DNA of 64,000 nucleotides from Fulvia fulva (taxonomy: Eukaryota > Ascomycota > Dothideomycetes > Mycosphaerellales > Mycosphaerellaceae), in assembly GCF_020509005.1 (NCBI RefSeq), contig NC_063025.1, positions 186,001 to 250,000 of the forward strand. Reading direction: 5' to 3'. The notes under the pieces are model-generated. The model saw only the letters and a program-made list of their open reading frames with translations. It was not told the DNA's origin and did no database searches. The position numbers and the translations under genes were made by a program. Shown in pieces: positions 19,716-28,636 of this stretch. Every line of letters starts with the position of its first letter. Within the stretch, counting starts at the first letter, position 1.

Positions 19716-20158
19716 TATTAGGGCGAGAGCCTGGCCTATAAGATATAAGGGTGAAAGCGAGAATGCAGGTGCGAAGTGTAGATACAAAAGGGTATGGTAT
19801 GATTGCTACACAAAACAAAAGACGAAGAAAGCAAGAGAGGCCTGGGGAAGGCCAGATATTTATACGCGACCCTCGCGAGTGCGTGTCCCCGCATCAACAG
19901 GGCTAACCCGTGCGAAGCCGCGCTCAGCAGCTTTGCTCAAAACCTTATTCTAACCTGCCCTACGTTCCGAGTCTTCCACGTGCTTCAAAGTTTGGTAGAG
20001 GGGTGAATTTGGAGGGCTGGGTCCCGTAGTGAATGTTGCGGGGCATGTGATTCTTGGCGCTCACACACCAAGCTGGACTGTCACTTCTTGACGACTTCTG
20101 AGCGCTCTGAGGCTCTTCTGTCCCCACCTTCTGTACACTCTGTGGGGAGACCATGACA
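19716..20158 (-). repeat. 3' LTR of the chromovirus (outer edge RIP-mutated)
   Basis: It is the same length as the 5' LTR. By eye the two differ only at 19,717, 19,719, 19,738, 19,740, 19,745, 19,746, 19,779 and 19,784. All are C-to-T or G-to-A in CpA/TpG context and all lie in the 69 bp next to RIP-mutated flanking DNA. The terminal TGTCA has become TATTA. The last 66 codons of pol lie in this LTR. Confidence 0.95.
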
Positions 20159-23100
20159 GTAGCCCCCCCGAACAAAGCTGAGTTCCTACGAAGCCGTAGT
20201 AGTTCCACATATCGAGGATGTTCAGCTTCAGTACCAGGCCTAGGCCTGATGTCATGGTCGATACACCATTGGTAAGCCCCGTCGAAGAGCTCAGATTCGA
20301 AGAGCCTGCCGATGTTGACTTCTGGGCCGTCTGCGCGGGCGTGGTATTCTTCGATTGCTTGACGATTGAAGATGATATGTTGGATAGGTTCCCATGAGGT
20401 ATCCCACTCAGGGCAACCTTGCCATTCGACTTCATACTTGATCGGCGGTAGTCCTTCAACGTCGTTAGGCTCTGCGCGGATTCCCCGGATCTTGCGGACG
20501 GCATAGTCGTCAGAAGGTAGGTTAATAGGCTCGTCGACTTCTACTTCATCGGGAGGACCTGGCATGTCTTGGTTTTGGTTCGGGAATGGGTCCTCAGCCG
20601 ACGGCCGAAGGCGTACGGGATGGAAGACGTCGTGGATCTTCATGTTCGCAGGAAGAGCTAGACGGTAGGCGTGTGAACTGATACGCTCGGTGATCTCAAA
20701 AGGACCTAGGTTCTTCCAGTTCAGCTTCTTGGAGGGGCGGTCCGTCTTGATGTTCTTAGAGTTGAGGTAGACCATATCGCCTACTTGGTAGTCGGGAGCT
20801 GGCTGGCGACGACGATTGGCTTGATCCTCGTAGATTGCTTGTGCGTACACCATCTCGTCGTGAACTTCTTCATGGATCTGTGAGAGCATAGTAGCGAACG
20901 CGTCTGCTGCTTGCTCGTTTGCGTCTTCGGTAGGCGGGAGAGGTTCTTCTGGTTCCATGCCTGTACGAGGGTGGTAACCTCTCGTAGTATAGAAGGGAGA
21001 GTAGCCAGTAGTCTCCGAGTCCCAGTTACGAGTAGCGAACTCCACCGCAGGGATATGCTGAGGCCAATCCTTCTGGTGGTAGTCGACGAAGCAACGAAGG
21101 ACCTGCTCGAGGATAGCGTTCGTAATTTCGGTCTGGCCGTCGGTCTGTGGCTGAAAACTGGTCGAGAGGTTATGCTTGATGCCCAGGATAGCACACAGAC
21201 GCTTCCAGAAGTGCGAGATGAACTGGGTGCCTCTGTCAGAGGTGATGCTATCCGGGAGGCCTTGAAAGCGCCAGACGAATTCGTAGAACAAGCGAGCAGT
21301 CTCCTTTGCGGTCATGCTCCAGCACGGGATCATGTACCGGTCCTTGGAGTGACGGTCCACGATCACTAGAAGGGCCTTTGCTTTCACGCCGCTAAAGGTC
21401 TTGCCGTGAGGAAGATCGGTGATAAAGTCCATAGTGATGTGCTTCCACGGACGATCAGGAGCCGGGAGAGGGTGCAAGAGACCGTGGGGACGGTGGCGGT
21501 TAGCTTTGGCTCTTCGGCAAGTAGCGCAGTTCAGCACGTAGCGGCGGACGTCCTTCCAGGAATGCGGCCACCAGTAACACCTAGCGAGGAGCTTGTGGGT
21601 CTTGGCTACGCCTGGGTGACCCCCAGAGGCGGAGTCGTGGATGATTTGAAGAATCTCAGCTCGGATATTAGAGCCTTCGGGCTGCGGTACGTAAAGCTTC
21701 TTACGGAAGTAGACGACACCTTCCTGGAGCTCGCACTCGGACAGCGAGAAGCCCGGGAATGTCCTCGCGCCAGATCCAAGGGCCTGAACTAACTCTTGGG
21801 CGTCTATGTCGGCATCGTACGCTGTTCGTACTCGTGCCATAATGCCTTCGGGCTGCTCCTCATTATCAAACCCCTCAAAGTCTGATTCGGATGAGCCGTC
21901 GGTCGTTACTGAGCCCTCTTCATCGTCGTTCAAGTCCTCAGCGTCCGAGGCGTATTCTTCAGGCTCGGATTCATCGTCACTCTCGTCAAGGTAGGCAGGA
22001 GCGAGCACGAGAGTAGCAAAGGAAGCGGCGAGCGTAGGCTGGCCGTTCGATAGGTACTCTCGAAGCTCGGAAGAGAGGTTGTGCTCTTTGATGACTTGTT
22101 GCCCTGCGATTTGCCGGCCCCCTCTTCGATCAACTGGAGAGTCACCAGGGCGGCGGGTAAGGGCGTCGGCCATCGAGTTGGCCTTGCCGGGCGTGTACGA
22201 GATCACGAAGTTGAACCGGGAGAGGAACTCGCTCCAGCGGGCCTGGCGACGATTGAGCAGCTTGCTCTTCATAAAGTAGACGAGGTTCTTATGGTCGGAG
22301 CTTACTTGGACGGGCATAGCAGAGCCTTCGAGCTCGGGGCGCCACTCTTCGAAAGCTTTGACGATGGCGAGAAGCTCCTTGTCGTAGATCTCGTAGTTAC
22401 ACTCCGTAGCGGTCATCTTCTTGGAGAGGAAGGCGACAGGTAACCAGGGGGATTCAGGCGAGCGGCGTTGTAGCAGGACACCGCCCACCACGCCGTCGGA
22501 TGCGTCGGTCTCTACACGGGTCTCCAGTTCGAAATCGAAGTGCCGTAGAAGCGGGTTCTTAACAAACTTCGCTTTGAGCAAGTCAAAAGCCTCCTGGCAT
22601 TCGTCGGTCCAGGCGAACTTCTCACCCTTGCGCGTGAGCTTCGTCAAAGGGCGTACCACGCCCGAAAATGCGTGGATGAAGCGGCGGTAGAAGTTGGCAA
22701 AGCCTAGGAAACCCTGGACCTCTTTGACGTTCGTAGGAGCATCCCATTCGACGATAGCGTCGATCTTCTCTTGGTCCATCTTGATGCCGTCTGCGGTAAT
22801 GATCAAACCAAGGAACTTGACTTCGGTCTTCTCAAACTCGCACTTGTCGATGTCGAGCTGCAAGCCGGCGTCTGCGAGCTTCTGAAGGACCTTACAGACG
22901 TGCTCGCGGTGCTCCTCCTTGGTCTCGCTGTAGACTAGGATGTCGTCGATGTAGGCAGTGCAGAACTGATCGAGGAACTCCTGAAGGATGTCGTTAATGA
23001 AGTTCTGGAAGGTACTAGGCCCGTTACAAACGCCGAAGGGCGTAACGAGCGACTCGAACAGCCCGTAGCGAGTACGGAAGGCTGTGAGATACTCGTGTCC

Positions 23101-24222
23101 TTCTGCCATTCGTAACTTGTTGAACGCAGCGATGACATCGAGCTTGGTGAAGTACTTGGCCTTAGAGAGGCGCTCGAGCGTCTCCTGAATCAACGGTATT
23201 GGGTAGCGGTTCTTCTTTGTAACAGCGTTCAAGCCTCGGTAGTCTACGCAGAAGCGTAGACCACCGCCGGGCTTCTTGACGAACATGACGGGACTGCCAG
23301 CGCTGGAACGGCTCGCTCGAATGAACCCCTTCTTTAGGTTCTCTTCGAGGTATCTCTTGAGGACGATAAGCTCTTCTCGGGACATGGAATATAACGGTCC
23401 GAACGGTGTCTCTGCACCTTCTTCTAGCTCAATCTTGTGGTCGTGAGGGCGATGAGGAGGCAGCTCGTCTGCGGCTTTAGCATCGAATACGTGGAGGATG
23501 TGGTGTGCCCAAGGAGGGACCTTCGTAGCAGGGTCGGTAGGTGTACGCTTCTTGTCGAGCTTCTCGAGGGCGATGTCGATATCGCGGAGAGAGGCGGCGA
23601 AGACTTGAGCTTTGGGCTGCTTAGCAGCAGTGGTGAAGGCAGCGGCGTTCACCTGGAAGATCTTGGTATACTCAGGACCGCGCTGAGGCGGCGGAGAAGG
23701 CGGAGGTGCCGGAGGAACTTCTGGAGGGAAGCTGACAGTAAGGGAAGTCCAGTCGATGATAGGTCGGTGTCGTCTGAACCAGGGGAGGCCGAGGATAAAC
23801 TTCTGATGCGGTAGGGACGTAAGGAAGCTGGTGATCGACATACGCTTGCCTCCGAGGGTGATTGACGTGTGTACAACATGAGTAATCTTACCAGTGGTAG
23901 TCTCCGTGCCGTCAAAGAGTTCAAGGGTGCGAGGGTACTTCAGTTCCTGGGGTTCGAGGTTGAGAGAGGTCGCGAGTTTATAGTCTATAAAAGACTCGCC
24001 TAGTGCGCCAGTGTCCATGAGAGTGAGATTGGAAGAAGAGAGTTTCTTTGAGCCGATATTTACATTCGTGACGAACGGTTTGCAAGCGTGGTCCTTGCCC
24101 GTCTCGTCGTACAGGTCTAGCTGTGCTGTATTGATCCTCAACTTCTTTCCTCTCTTCACTTTCGGTAAACGTTGTTCTTGGTCTTCATCGCGTCGATGAG
24201 GAAGACCTAGGCTTTTTCCTGC
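19960..24222 (-). CDS. pol: Pol of the chromovirus: protease, reverse transcriptase, RNase H, integrase, chromodomain (1,420 codons)
   Basis: The frame opens after a TGA at 24,225-24,223 and has no ATG before the protease, so it is probably made as Gag-Pol by -1 frameshifting in the overlap 24,207-24,222. In order: aspartic protease (LMDTGA, near codon 70); reverse transcriptase with VDYRGLN, LDVIAAFN, TPFGVCNGPSTFQ and catalytic YIDD at 22,953-22,942; RNase H with ETDASD and a later SSDHKNL; integrase with an HHCC finger ending CATCRR and catalytic MDFITD, SDRGTQF and TDGQTE; a GPF module (NLGPFEI); and a chromodomain around YEVEWQGCPEWDTSWEP, which in related elements directs integration to heterochromatin. 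All key residues are present. The last 66 codons lie in the 3' LTR and show no known domain. Confidence 0.95.
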   Translation of the reverse strand, partial: AGKSLGLPHRRDEDQEQRLPKVKRGKKLRINTAQLDLYDETGKDHACKPFVTNVNIGSKKLSSSNLTLMDTGALGESFIDYKLATSLNLEPQELKYPRTLELFDGTETTTGKITHVVHTSITLGGKRMSITSFLTSLPHQKFILGLPWFRRHRPIIDWTSLTVSFPPEVPPAPPPSPPPQRGPEYTKIFQVNAAAFTTAAKQPKAQVFAASLRDIDIALEKLDKKRTPTDPATKVPPWAHHILHVFDAKAADELPPHRPHDHKIELEEGAETPFGPLYSMSREELIVLKRYLEENLKKGFIRASRSSAGSPVMFVKKPGGGLRFCVDYRGLNAVTKKNRYPIPLIQETLERLSKAKYFTKLDVIAAFNKLRMAEGHEYLTAFRTRYGLFESLVTPFGVCNGPSTFQNFINDILQEFLDQFCTAYIDDILVYSETKEEHREHVCKVLQKLADAGLQLDIDKCEFEKTEVKFLGLIITADGIKMDQEKIDAIVEWDAPTNVKEVQGFLGFANFYRRFIHAFSGVVRPLTKLTRKGEKFAWTDECQEAFDLLKAKFVKNPLLRHFDFELETRVETDASDGVVGGVLLQRRSPESPWLPVAFLSKKMTATECNYEIYDKELLAIVKAFEEWRPELEGSAMPVQVSSDHKNLVYFMKSKLLNRRQARWSEFLSRFNFVISYTPGKANSMADALTRRPGDSPVDRRGGRQIAGQQVIKEHNLSSELREYLSNGQPTLAASFATLVLAPAYLDESDDESEPEEYASDAEDLNDDEEGSVTTDGSSESDFEGFDNEEQPEGIMARVRTAYDADIDAQELVQALGSGARTFPGFSLSECELQEGVVYFRKKLYVPQPEGSNIRAEILQIIHDSASGGHPGVAKTHKLLARCYWWPHSWKDVRRYVLNCATCRRAKANRHRPHGLLHPLPAPDRPWKHITMDFITDLPHGKTFSGVKAKALLVIVDRHSKDRYMIPCWSMTAKETARLFYEFVWRFQGLPDSITSDRGTQFISHFWKRLCAILGIKHNLSTSFQPQTDGQTEITNAILEQVLRCFVDYHQKDWPQHIPAVEFATRNWDSETTGYSPFYTTRGYHPRTGMEPEEPLPPTEDANEQAADAFATMLSQIHEEVHDEMVYAQAIYEDQANRRRQPAPDYQVGDMVYLNSKNIKTDRPSKKLNWKNLGPFEITERISSHAYRLALPANMKIHDVFHPVRLRPSAEDPFPNQNQDMPGPPDEVEVDEPINLPSDDYAVRKIRGIRAEPNDVEGLPPIKYEVEWQGCPEWDTSWEPIQHIIFNRQAIEEYHARADGPEVNIGRLFESELFDGAYQWCIDHDIRPRPGTEAEHPRYVELLRLRRNSALFGGATVMVSPQSVQKVGTEEPQSAQKSSRSDSPAWCVSAKNHMPRNIHYGTQPSKFTPLPNFEARGRLGT
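20159..20170 (-). promoter_or_regulatory. Polypurine tract of the chromovirus
   Basis: Seven G residues (20,169-20,163 on the minus strand) stand four bases before the 3' LTR. They are also codons of pol (Phe-Gly-Gly-Ala), so the tract lies inside the coding frame. Confidence 0.75.
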
Positions 24223-25367
24223 TCAGCGGGAGCAGCAGGAGCAGGCTCGATAGCGCCGACAGCGCCGCGAACCGGGTTGCGGGCGTTACGGGCAGCGAGC
24301 TGCGGACAGTTGGCTGCGATGTGGCCTGGACCGCCGCAGTAGGTGCAGAGTCCGGCCTGGCGACGGCGAAGCTTCTCTTCGGGAGTGAGCTTACCGTTGA
24401 CGAGGCCCTGGACTCGAGGGACGGCGGCACCAGCGCTGAGATCCATAGCGTCACCTACAGAGACGGGAGGGAGAGCCGTAGGAGCGGCGGCGCCTAGTGG
24501 AGCAGCGAAGTGGCTTCCGGGACCACGAGGCTGACGACCTTGAGAACGGGAAGCGAGGAGAGAGGCGGTGTGTTTCATGTTGGAGTCGAGGCGCTGGCAG
24601 GTCTCGACGAGCTCACGGAAGCTCATAGCACCGACGTCCTTGTCCTCGAGGGCTCGAAGAAGCTCTGCTGACAAACCACGGCGGAGAGTGCTCTTCTTGG
24701 TCTCTTCGTTGTAGCCGGTGAACCCGATGTCGCGGTTGAAGGCCGCGAGGTACTCGGCGAAGCTCTTGTTCTTCTGGAGGAGGTTGTGGATGGCGTTCTG
24801 GGCGGTGGCTCTACGGTCTGGATCACCAAAGGCAGCACGGAGGTCCTGCATCAAGGTGAGGACGTCCGGGCAGCCGATAGTCTGCGTAGCGTTGTCGATG
24901 TAGTGTTGTACCTGAGCCGCGGCGTCTCCCCGAAGGAGGGAGAAGACGTACGTGACTTTGTCCTTCTCTTGCGGAAAGTGGTCGGCATTAGCCAACAGCT
25001 TGATGGTGAGCTGTGTCTCAAATGCCTCAAACTTGCTCTTGTTGCCGTCGAACTCGTCTGGGTCGTTGACCTTCTTGGAGAAGTGCTGGCGGCGGTTGTC
25101 GTCGGCGTGCGGGGCGAGGTTCTGGAAGGTGTTCACAATACCTTGAAGGTATGTTGCTTGGTTGTTTGCTTGCTCGACCTGCTGGGCGGTCTCGCGGAAA
25201 GAGGAGACGGTGCGGTTGATGAGAGCGTAGGCGGTGTCGGGGTTGGCGTTTGCCCAGGCACCGAAGGCAGCGGCGTTCGAGAAGGGGATGTCAGTCCACT
25301 CACTGAAGTGGAATGGAGTGTCTTGGTTGTCGAGGTTGACACCTCTATCGGTGGCATGGTCACCCAT
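24207..25367 (-). CDS. gag: Gag of the chromovirus, 386 aa
   Basis: Capsid and nucleocapsid protein of the retrotransposon particle. The ATG at 25,367 lies 43 nt inside the 5' LTR and starts MGDHATDRG. Residues about 115-290 match the usual Ty3/gypsy gag layout (helical capsid with words such as DEFDGNKSKFEAF, VTYVFSLLRGDAAAQ and NLLQKNKSFAEYL). An Ala/Pro/Gly-rich linker follows, and a CCHC zinc knuckle CTYCGGPGHIAANC lies at about 341-354. The tail is Ala/Pro-rich. The stop codon TAG at 24,209-24,207 lies inside a 16-nt overlap with pol, which is in the -1 frame. The frame is intact with no RIP stops. An upstream in-frame extension to 25,481 has no ATG and lies partly in the LTR, so it is not used. 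Confidence 0.93.
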   Translation of the reverse strand: MGDHATDRGVNLDNQDTPFHFSEWTDIPFSNAAAFGAWANANPDTAYALINRTVSSFRETAQQVEQANNQATYLQGIVNTFQNLAPHADDNRRQHFSKKVNDPDEFDGNKSKFEAFETQLTIKLLANADHFPQEKDKVTYVFSLLRGDAAAQVQHYIDNATQTIGCPDVLTLMQDLRAAFGDPDRRATAQNAIHNLLQKNKSFAEYLAAFNRDIGFTGYNEETKKSTLRRGLSAELLRALEDKDVGAMSFRELVETCQRLDSNMKHTASLLASRSQGRQPRGPGSHFAAPLGAAAPTALPPVSVGDAMDLSAGAAVPRVQGLVNGKLTPEEKLRRRQAGLCTYCGGPGHIAANCPQLAARNARNPVRGAVGAIEPAPAAPAEQEKA

Positions 25368-25390
25368 GAGGATGACTCGAGTGGTTGACG

Positions 25391-25409
25391 GTTTGTTGGT
25401 CTTTTGTGA
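25391..25409 (-). promoter_or_regulatory. Primer-binding region, probably self-primed
   Basis: The bases directly inside the 5' LTR do not begin with TGG, so ordinary tRNA priming is not evident. They contain ACAAAAGAC (minus strand 25,407-25,399). This is the exact reverse complement of GTCTTTTGT in the LTR at 25,517-25,509, where the transcript should start. This is the arrangement known for Tf1-type self-priming chromoviruses. Confidence 0.5.
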
Positions 25410-25852
25410 TGTCAGGGCGAGAGCCTGGCCTGTGAGATGCAAGGGTGAAAGCGAGAATGCAGGTGCGAAGTGCAGATGCAAAAGGGTATGGTATGATTGC
25501 TACACAAAACAAAAGACGAAGAAAGCAAGAGAGGCCTGGGGAAGGCCAGATATTTATACGCGACCCTCGCGAGTGCGTGTCCCCGCATCAACAGGGCTAA
25601 CCCGTGCGAAGCCGCGCTCAGCAGCTTTGCTCAAAACCTTATTCTAACCTGCCCTACGTTCCGAGTCTTCCACGTGCTTCAAAGTTTGGTAGAGGGGTGA
25701 ATTTGGAGGGCTGGGTCCCGTAGTGAATGTTGCGGGGCATGTGATTCTTGGCGCTCACACACCAAGCTGGACTGTCACTTCTTGACGACTTCTGAGCGCT
25801 CTGAGGCTCTTCTGTCCCCACCTTCTGTACACTCTGTGGGGAGACCATGACA
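25410..25852 (-). repeat. 5' LTR of the chromovirus
   Basis: It is 443 bp with intact TGTCA/TGACA ends. In element sense it carries a TATAAATA box (25,558-25,551) about 40 nt before the likely start of the R region, and drives gag-pol. Confidence 0.95.
25551..25558 (-). promoter_or_regulatory. TATA box of the chromovirus 5' LTR
   Basis: TATAAATA is read on the minus strand. The expected start site, 30-40 nt downstream, falls close to the TTCGTCTTTTGT word at about 25,520-25,509, which is complementary to the sequence just inside the LTR. The same box is present in the 3' LTR. Confidence 0.65.
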
Positions 25853-25857
25853 ATATC
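25853..25857. repeat. 5-bp target-site duplication ATATC, right
   Basis: This is the partner of 19,711-19,715. The reconstructed site tatatatc-tattg matches the intact LINE 3' UTR near 50,390-50,402. Confidence 0.9.
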
Positions 25858-28636
25858 TATTGTTATATATAAAGGGAAACCCGAATAGGTGAAAACCCTT
25901 CCCGCCCCCGACTACTCCTTATCTAGTTTAGCTTTCCCTCTGAACGTACGTAGTCTATATCACTACCCCGTTAGCCCCCGCTCCTAGCCGGTCTCGTCGC
26001 GCTACGTCGTGTCCTCTCTTCCTATACTACTCCTACTAGGCGGTACTGTTCTAGCTAGCCCTTCTCTAGTATCTAGTTCGTAATACGCCGTAGGTCCTTA
26101 GCGTTATTAAGAAGTACCCTAATCGTCCGGTTCCTCGCCTTTACTATCTACTCCCCCCTTCCTAGCGACCACCTCGGATAGACGAGGAGTACGTGCCGTA
26201 CGTTCTAGGAGCGATAGCCGTAGGGGTAGCTAGTATTCGTGTATCCTAGAACCTTCCTCTATAATAGGTACCCGTAGAGGCCGATATGTCCGCTTCGTAG
26301 TTAGGTTACTATACTACTCTATACCCTCGTAAGGCGGTAGTAGATAAGCTTCGGGGGGTACTTGACCGCGGATTTTGTAGCTAACTATTCCTTAGGTTAT
26401 CCCGCTAGCTAAGGGCGTCCACTATACCCTATAACCTAGTTGTTCTACCTCTCTTTCTATAGTTACTCTATAAACGATTTCTTACCTTCCTATTATATTA
26501 CTAGCTATTCGTCCCTTACCCGGTAGTTCGGCTCGTTTCCGGGTCGAATACCCCTATACGCTAGTACTGATTCGCGGGCCCTTACGACTATACTAGCGAT
26601 GACCTTCTATACTAGGTACTATGCCGACTTGCCTAAGTAGGAGGTCCGTAGTCCCTAGATATATAGGTCGATCGGCGGTATAGCGGTCTCGTACTTAAGT
26701 ATCCTCGTTAGTATCGACTTATATACCCCGGTGACCTTCCTTAGGCATTAGTTTTGGATCTTCGCTAGCGGCGCGACGAGTCCCTTCGATAGGTAGGCCC
26801 TCTCGCCTAAGGACTATACTTAGCTACTATAGGTAAGGACTGGCCGTATAATAGCCGTATATAGAAGTCGTAACTACCGGAAGTCCGCCCCCTATATAGA
26901 CGTAGTGAGCCTCTAGTATAATGCTATATTCTGTTTAGCTTTCCGTAATATTGCCTATACGTACTTCCTCTACCGTAGCGCCGGGTCTACCTATAGTCCG
27001 AGGATCCTAAGCTAATTTGCCGGGTTAGTCGTATACCCCTATATCTAGATAGAAGCTTATATATTATAGAACCGTGGCCGGCGCGTAAAGTGTATTAGAT
27101 TGTACTTTTCTAGGGCAAACCGAGCCCCGTACCTCCTAGCCTAGTCCTCGTAGATCTTATACTTCTCTTCTAGTAGCCTATAGTTCTCCTTAGTCGAGGA
27201 AGACTACGCTAGGATGTTTATGTCGTCTACGAAGCCGCTCGTAGCGGTGTTCTAGGATTCTAGGGCTAGGAGTAGCGTCGCTATAAAGAAGAGGAATAGG
27301 ATAGGTACTAGCGGTAAGCCTTACGGGATTCTAGTATACACTACTTATAATAGGCTTTTATACTAGCCGACTAGGATCGACGTACTACGGTTTTAGAGGT
27401 AGGACCGTATAAAGTTAATAAGCTATTTAGGGAGTCCTTTCGACCTTAGGATATAGAGTAGCCGCGGGTATAACACGTAGTCAAAGGCTCCTAATATATC
27501 TAGACTAAGTAAGGATACTACCTTATCCCTATTCCTATACTAGATAGCCTTTACCTAAGAGGTAATAAGTTCTATCGCGGATAGCGTCGATCGCTATAGG
27601 CGCGCACCTATCTAGGTATCCGGGAGTAGGGAGTGTTCCTCTACCGCCTCGGAGAGTCTCGTTATAACCAGCTTCTTAAGCGCCTTCCTAAGAGTGTTAA
27701 GGAGCGTAATTAGGCGGTACGACTTCACCTACATATAGTCTTCCTTCTACGGCTTACGTAGGACTACTGTCGTCGATTGTTTAAAAGCTATCGGGTGGTA
27801 CCCGGTCTATAGGTAGGTGTTAAAGATCGCTATAACTACTAGGGCTAGTTGATCTCTACGCTTCTTTAGTAGCTCGTTTAGGATCCTATCCGGCCCCGGG
27901 GCTTTCTTCGCCGGTAACTTCCTTAGTATAGCGGCAACTTCTCCCTCGGACACCTCCTGTTAGACCGCGATACTAGGGGCTAGGGGAGTAGAGCTGTTTA
28001 TGTCGCTTAGATTAGCCTCGACTAGGGGCGGGAAGAACTTGCTAGCTAGTAGACGCGCCTTAGCCTCGGGGTCGCTAACCGGGCCACTAGGCGATTATAG
28101 CGCTAGGATAGAGAAGGAGGGGCCCTATATAGGGTCCTGTCGGGCCTATTTCGCTAGCTTCTATATCCTCTCTAGCTTACCGGCGATTTCTTCTACTATA
28201 GCCCTCTAGCCGACTGCTTTCTCCCTTCGTATTATAGCTTGCTTCTATTAGTATGCCTCCCTATATACGTTCTAGGCCTCCTCGCTATAGCTGCTCGTCT
28301 ATACCCGGCGGGCTCTCCTTGCTTCTCTTACTACCGTAGTGCACTCCGGCGTCTAGTATAGTTTAGACTATATCGTTAGTTAGGTAAGCGGAACGTAAAG
28401 TAAGGTCGCTTTTCTTATTTCGTCTATTAACCCCTAGACTACTTCGTCTATCTCGTCTTTACTATTGTATTGCTACTACGCGATCTAGACTAGCCTCTTA
28501 GAGTTATCGAGGTACGCCTAGATGTTAGCCTAGTAGGCCTTTCCCTAGTTTAACTTAGGGGTTCTCGCTAGTATACGTTATATCTATATCGTAATAGAGG
28601 TCCTAACTAGTATATAGTCTAACGACGCCTCGAGTT

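Larger units (their letters stand above)
19716..25852 (-). mobile_element. Intact Ty3/gypsy chromovirus LTR retrotransposon
   Basis: The element is 6,137 bp on the minus strand: 5' LTR 25,410-25,852, gag, pol, 3' LTR 19,716-20,158. Both LTRs are 443 bp, with TGTCA...TGACA ends in the unmutated copy. The 5-bp duplication ATATC flanks it at 19,711-19,715 and 25,853-25,857. Removing the element restores the 3' UTR of a LINE exactly as it reads in the intact LINE near 50,395. gag and pol are both open, LTRs differ at only eight sites (all RIP-type), and the interior has normal CpA/TpG content, so the insertion is young and probably once or still competent. The chromodomain at the end of pol places it with chromoviruses such as those known from many ascomycetes. 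Confidence 0.95.
19653..28636 (-). mobile_element. RIP-dead, 5'-truncated Tad-like LINE (copy A), split by a chromovirus
   Basis: Two pieces, 19,653-19,715 (3' tail with tagatagatcgattt, and 3' UTR) and 25,858-28,636, align in order with the intact LINE at 50,333-55,297. The chromovirus at 19,716-25,852 separates them. Copy A is colinear up to the endonuclease region of ORF2 (word gacgacgcctcgag) and then stops, so it lacks the 5' part including ORF1. Differences from the intact copy are mostly C-to-T in CpA and G-to-A in TpG. Example: gccagcc at 50,594 reads gctagcc here, and Trp, Gln codons have become stops throughout. The ORF2 frame is therefore dead. The 5' break coincides with a broken gypsy copy at 28,637. 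Confidence 0.85.

Noticed and set aside
24159..24222. Separate pol start near 24,159 or at the ATG at 24,188
   Set aside because: 24,159 is GTG, and the ATG at 24,188 is in the gag frame and stops after 10 codons. Frameshifting is the better reading.
28000..28209. Short open frames in RIP copies of the LINE (28,000-28,209; 35,349-35,558; 39,227-39,436)
   Set aside because: They are antisense shadows of LINE ORF2 at equivalent positions in each copy, not genes.
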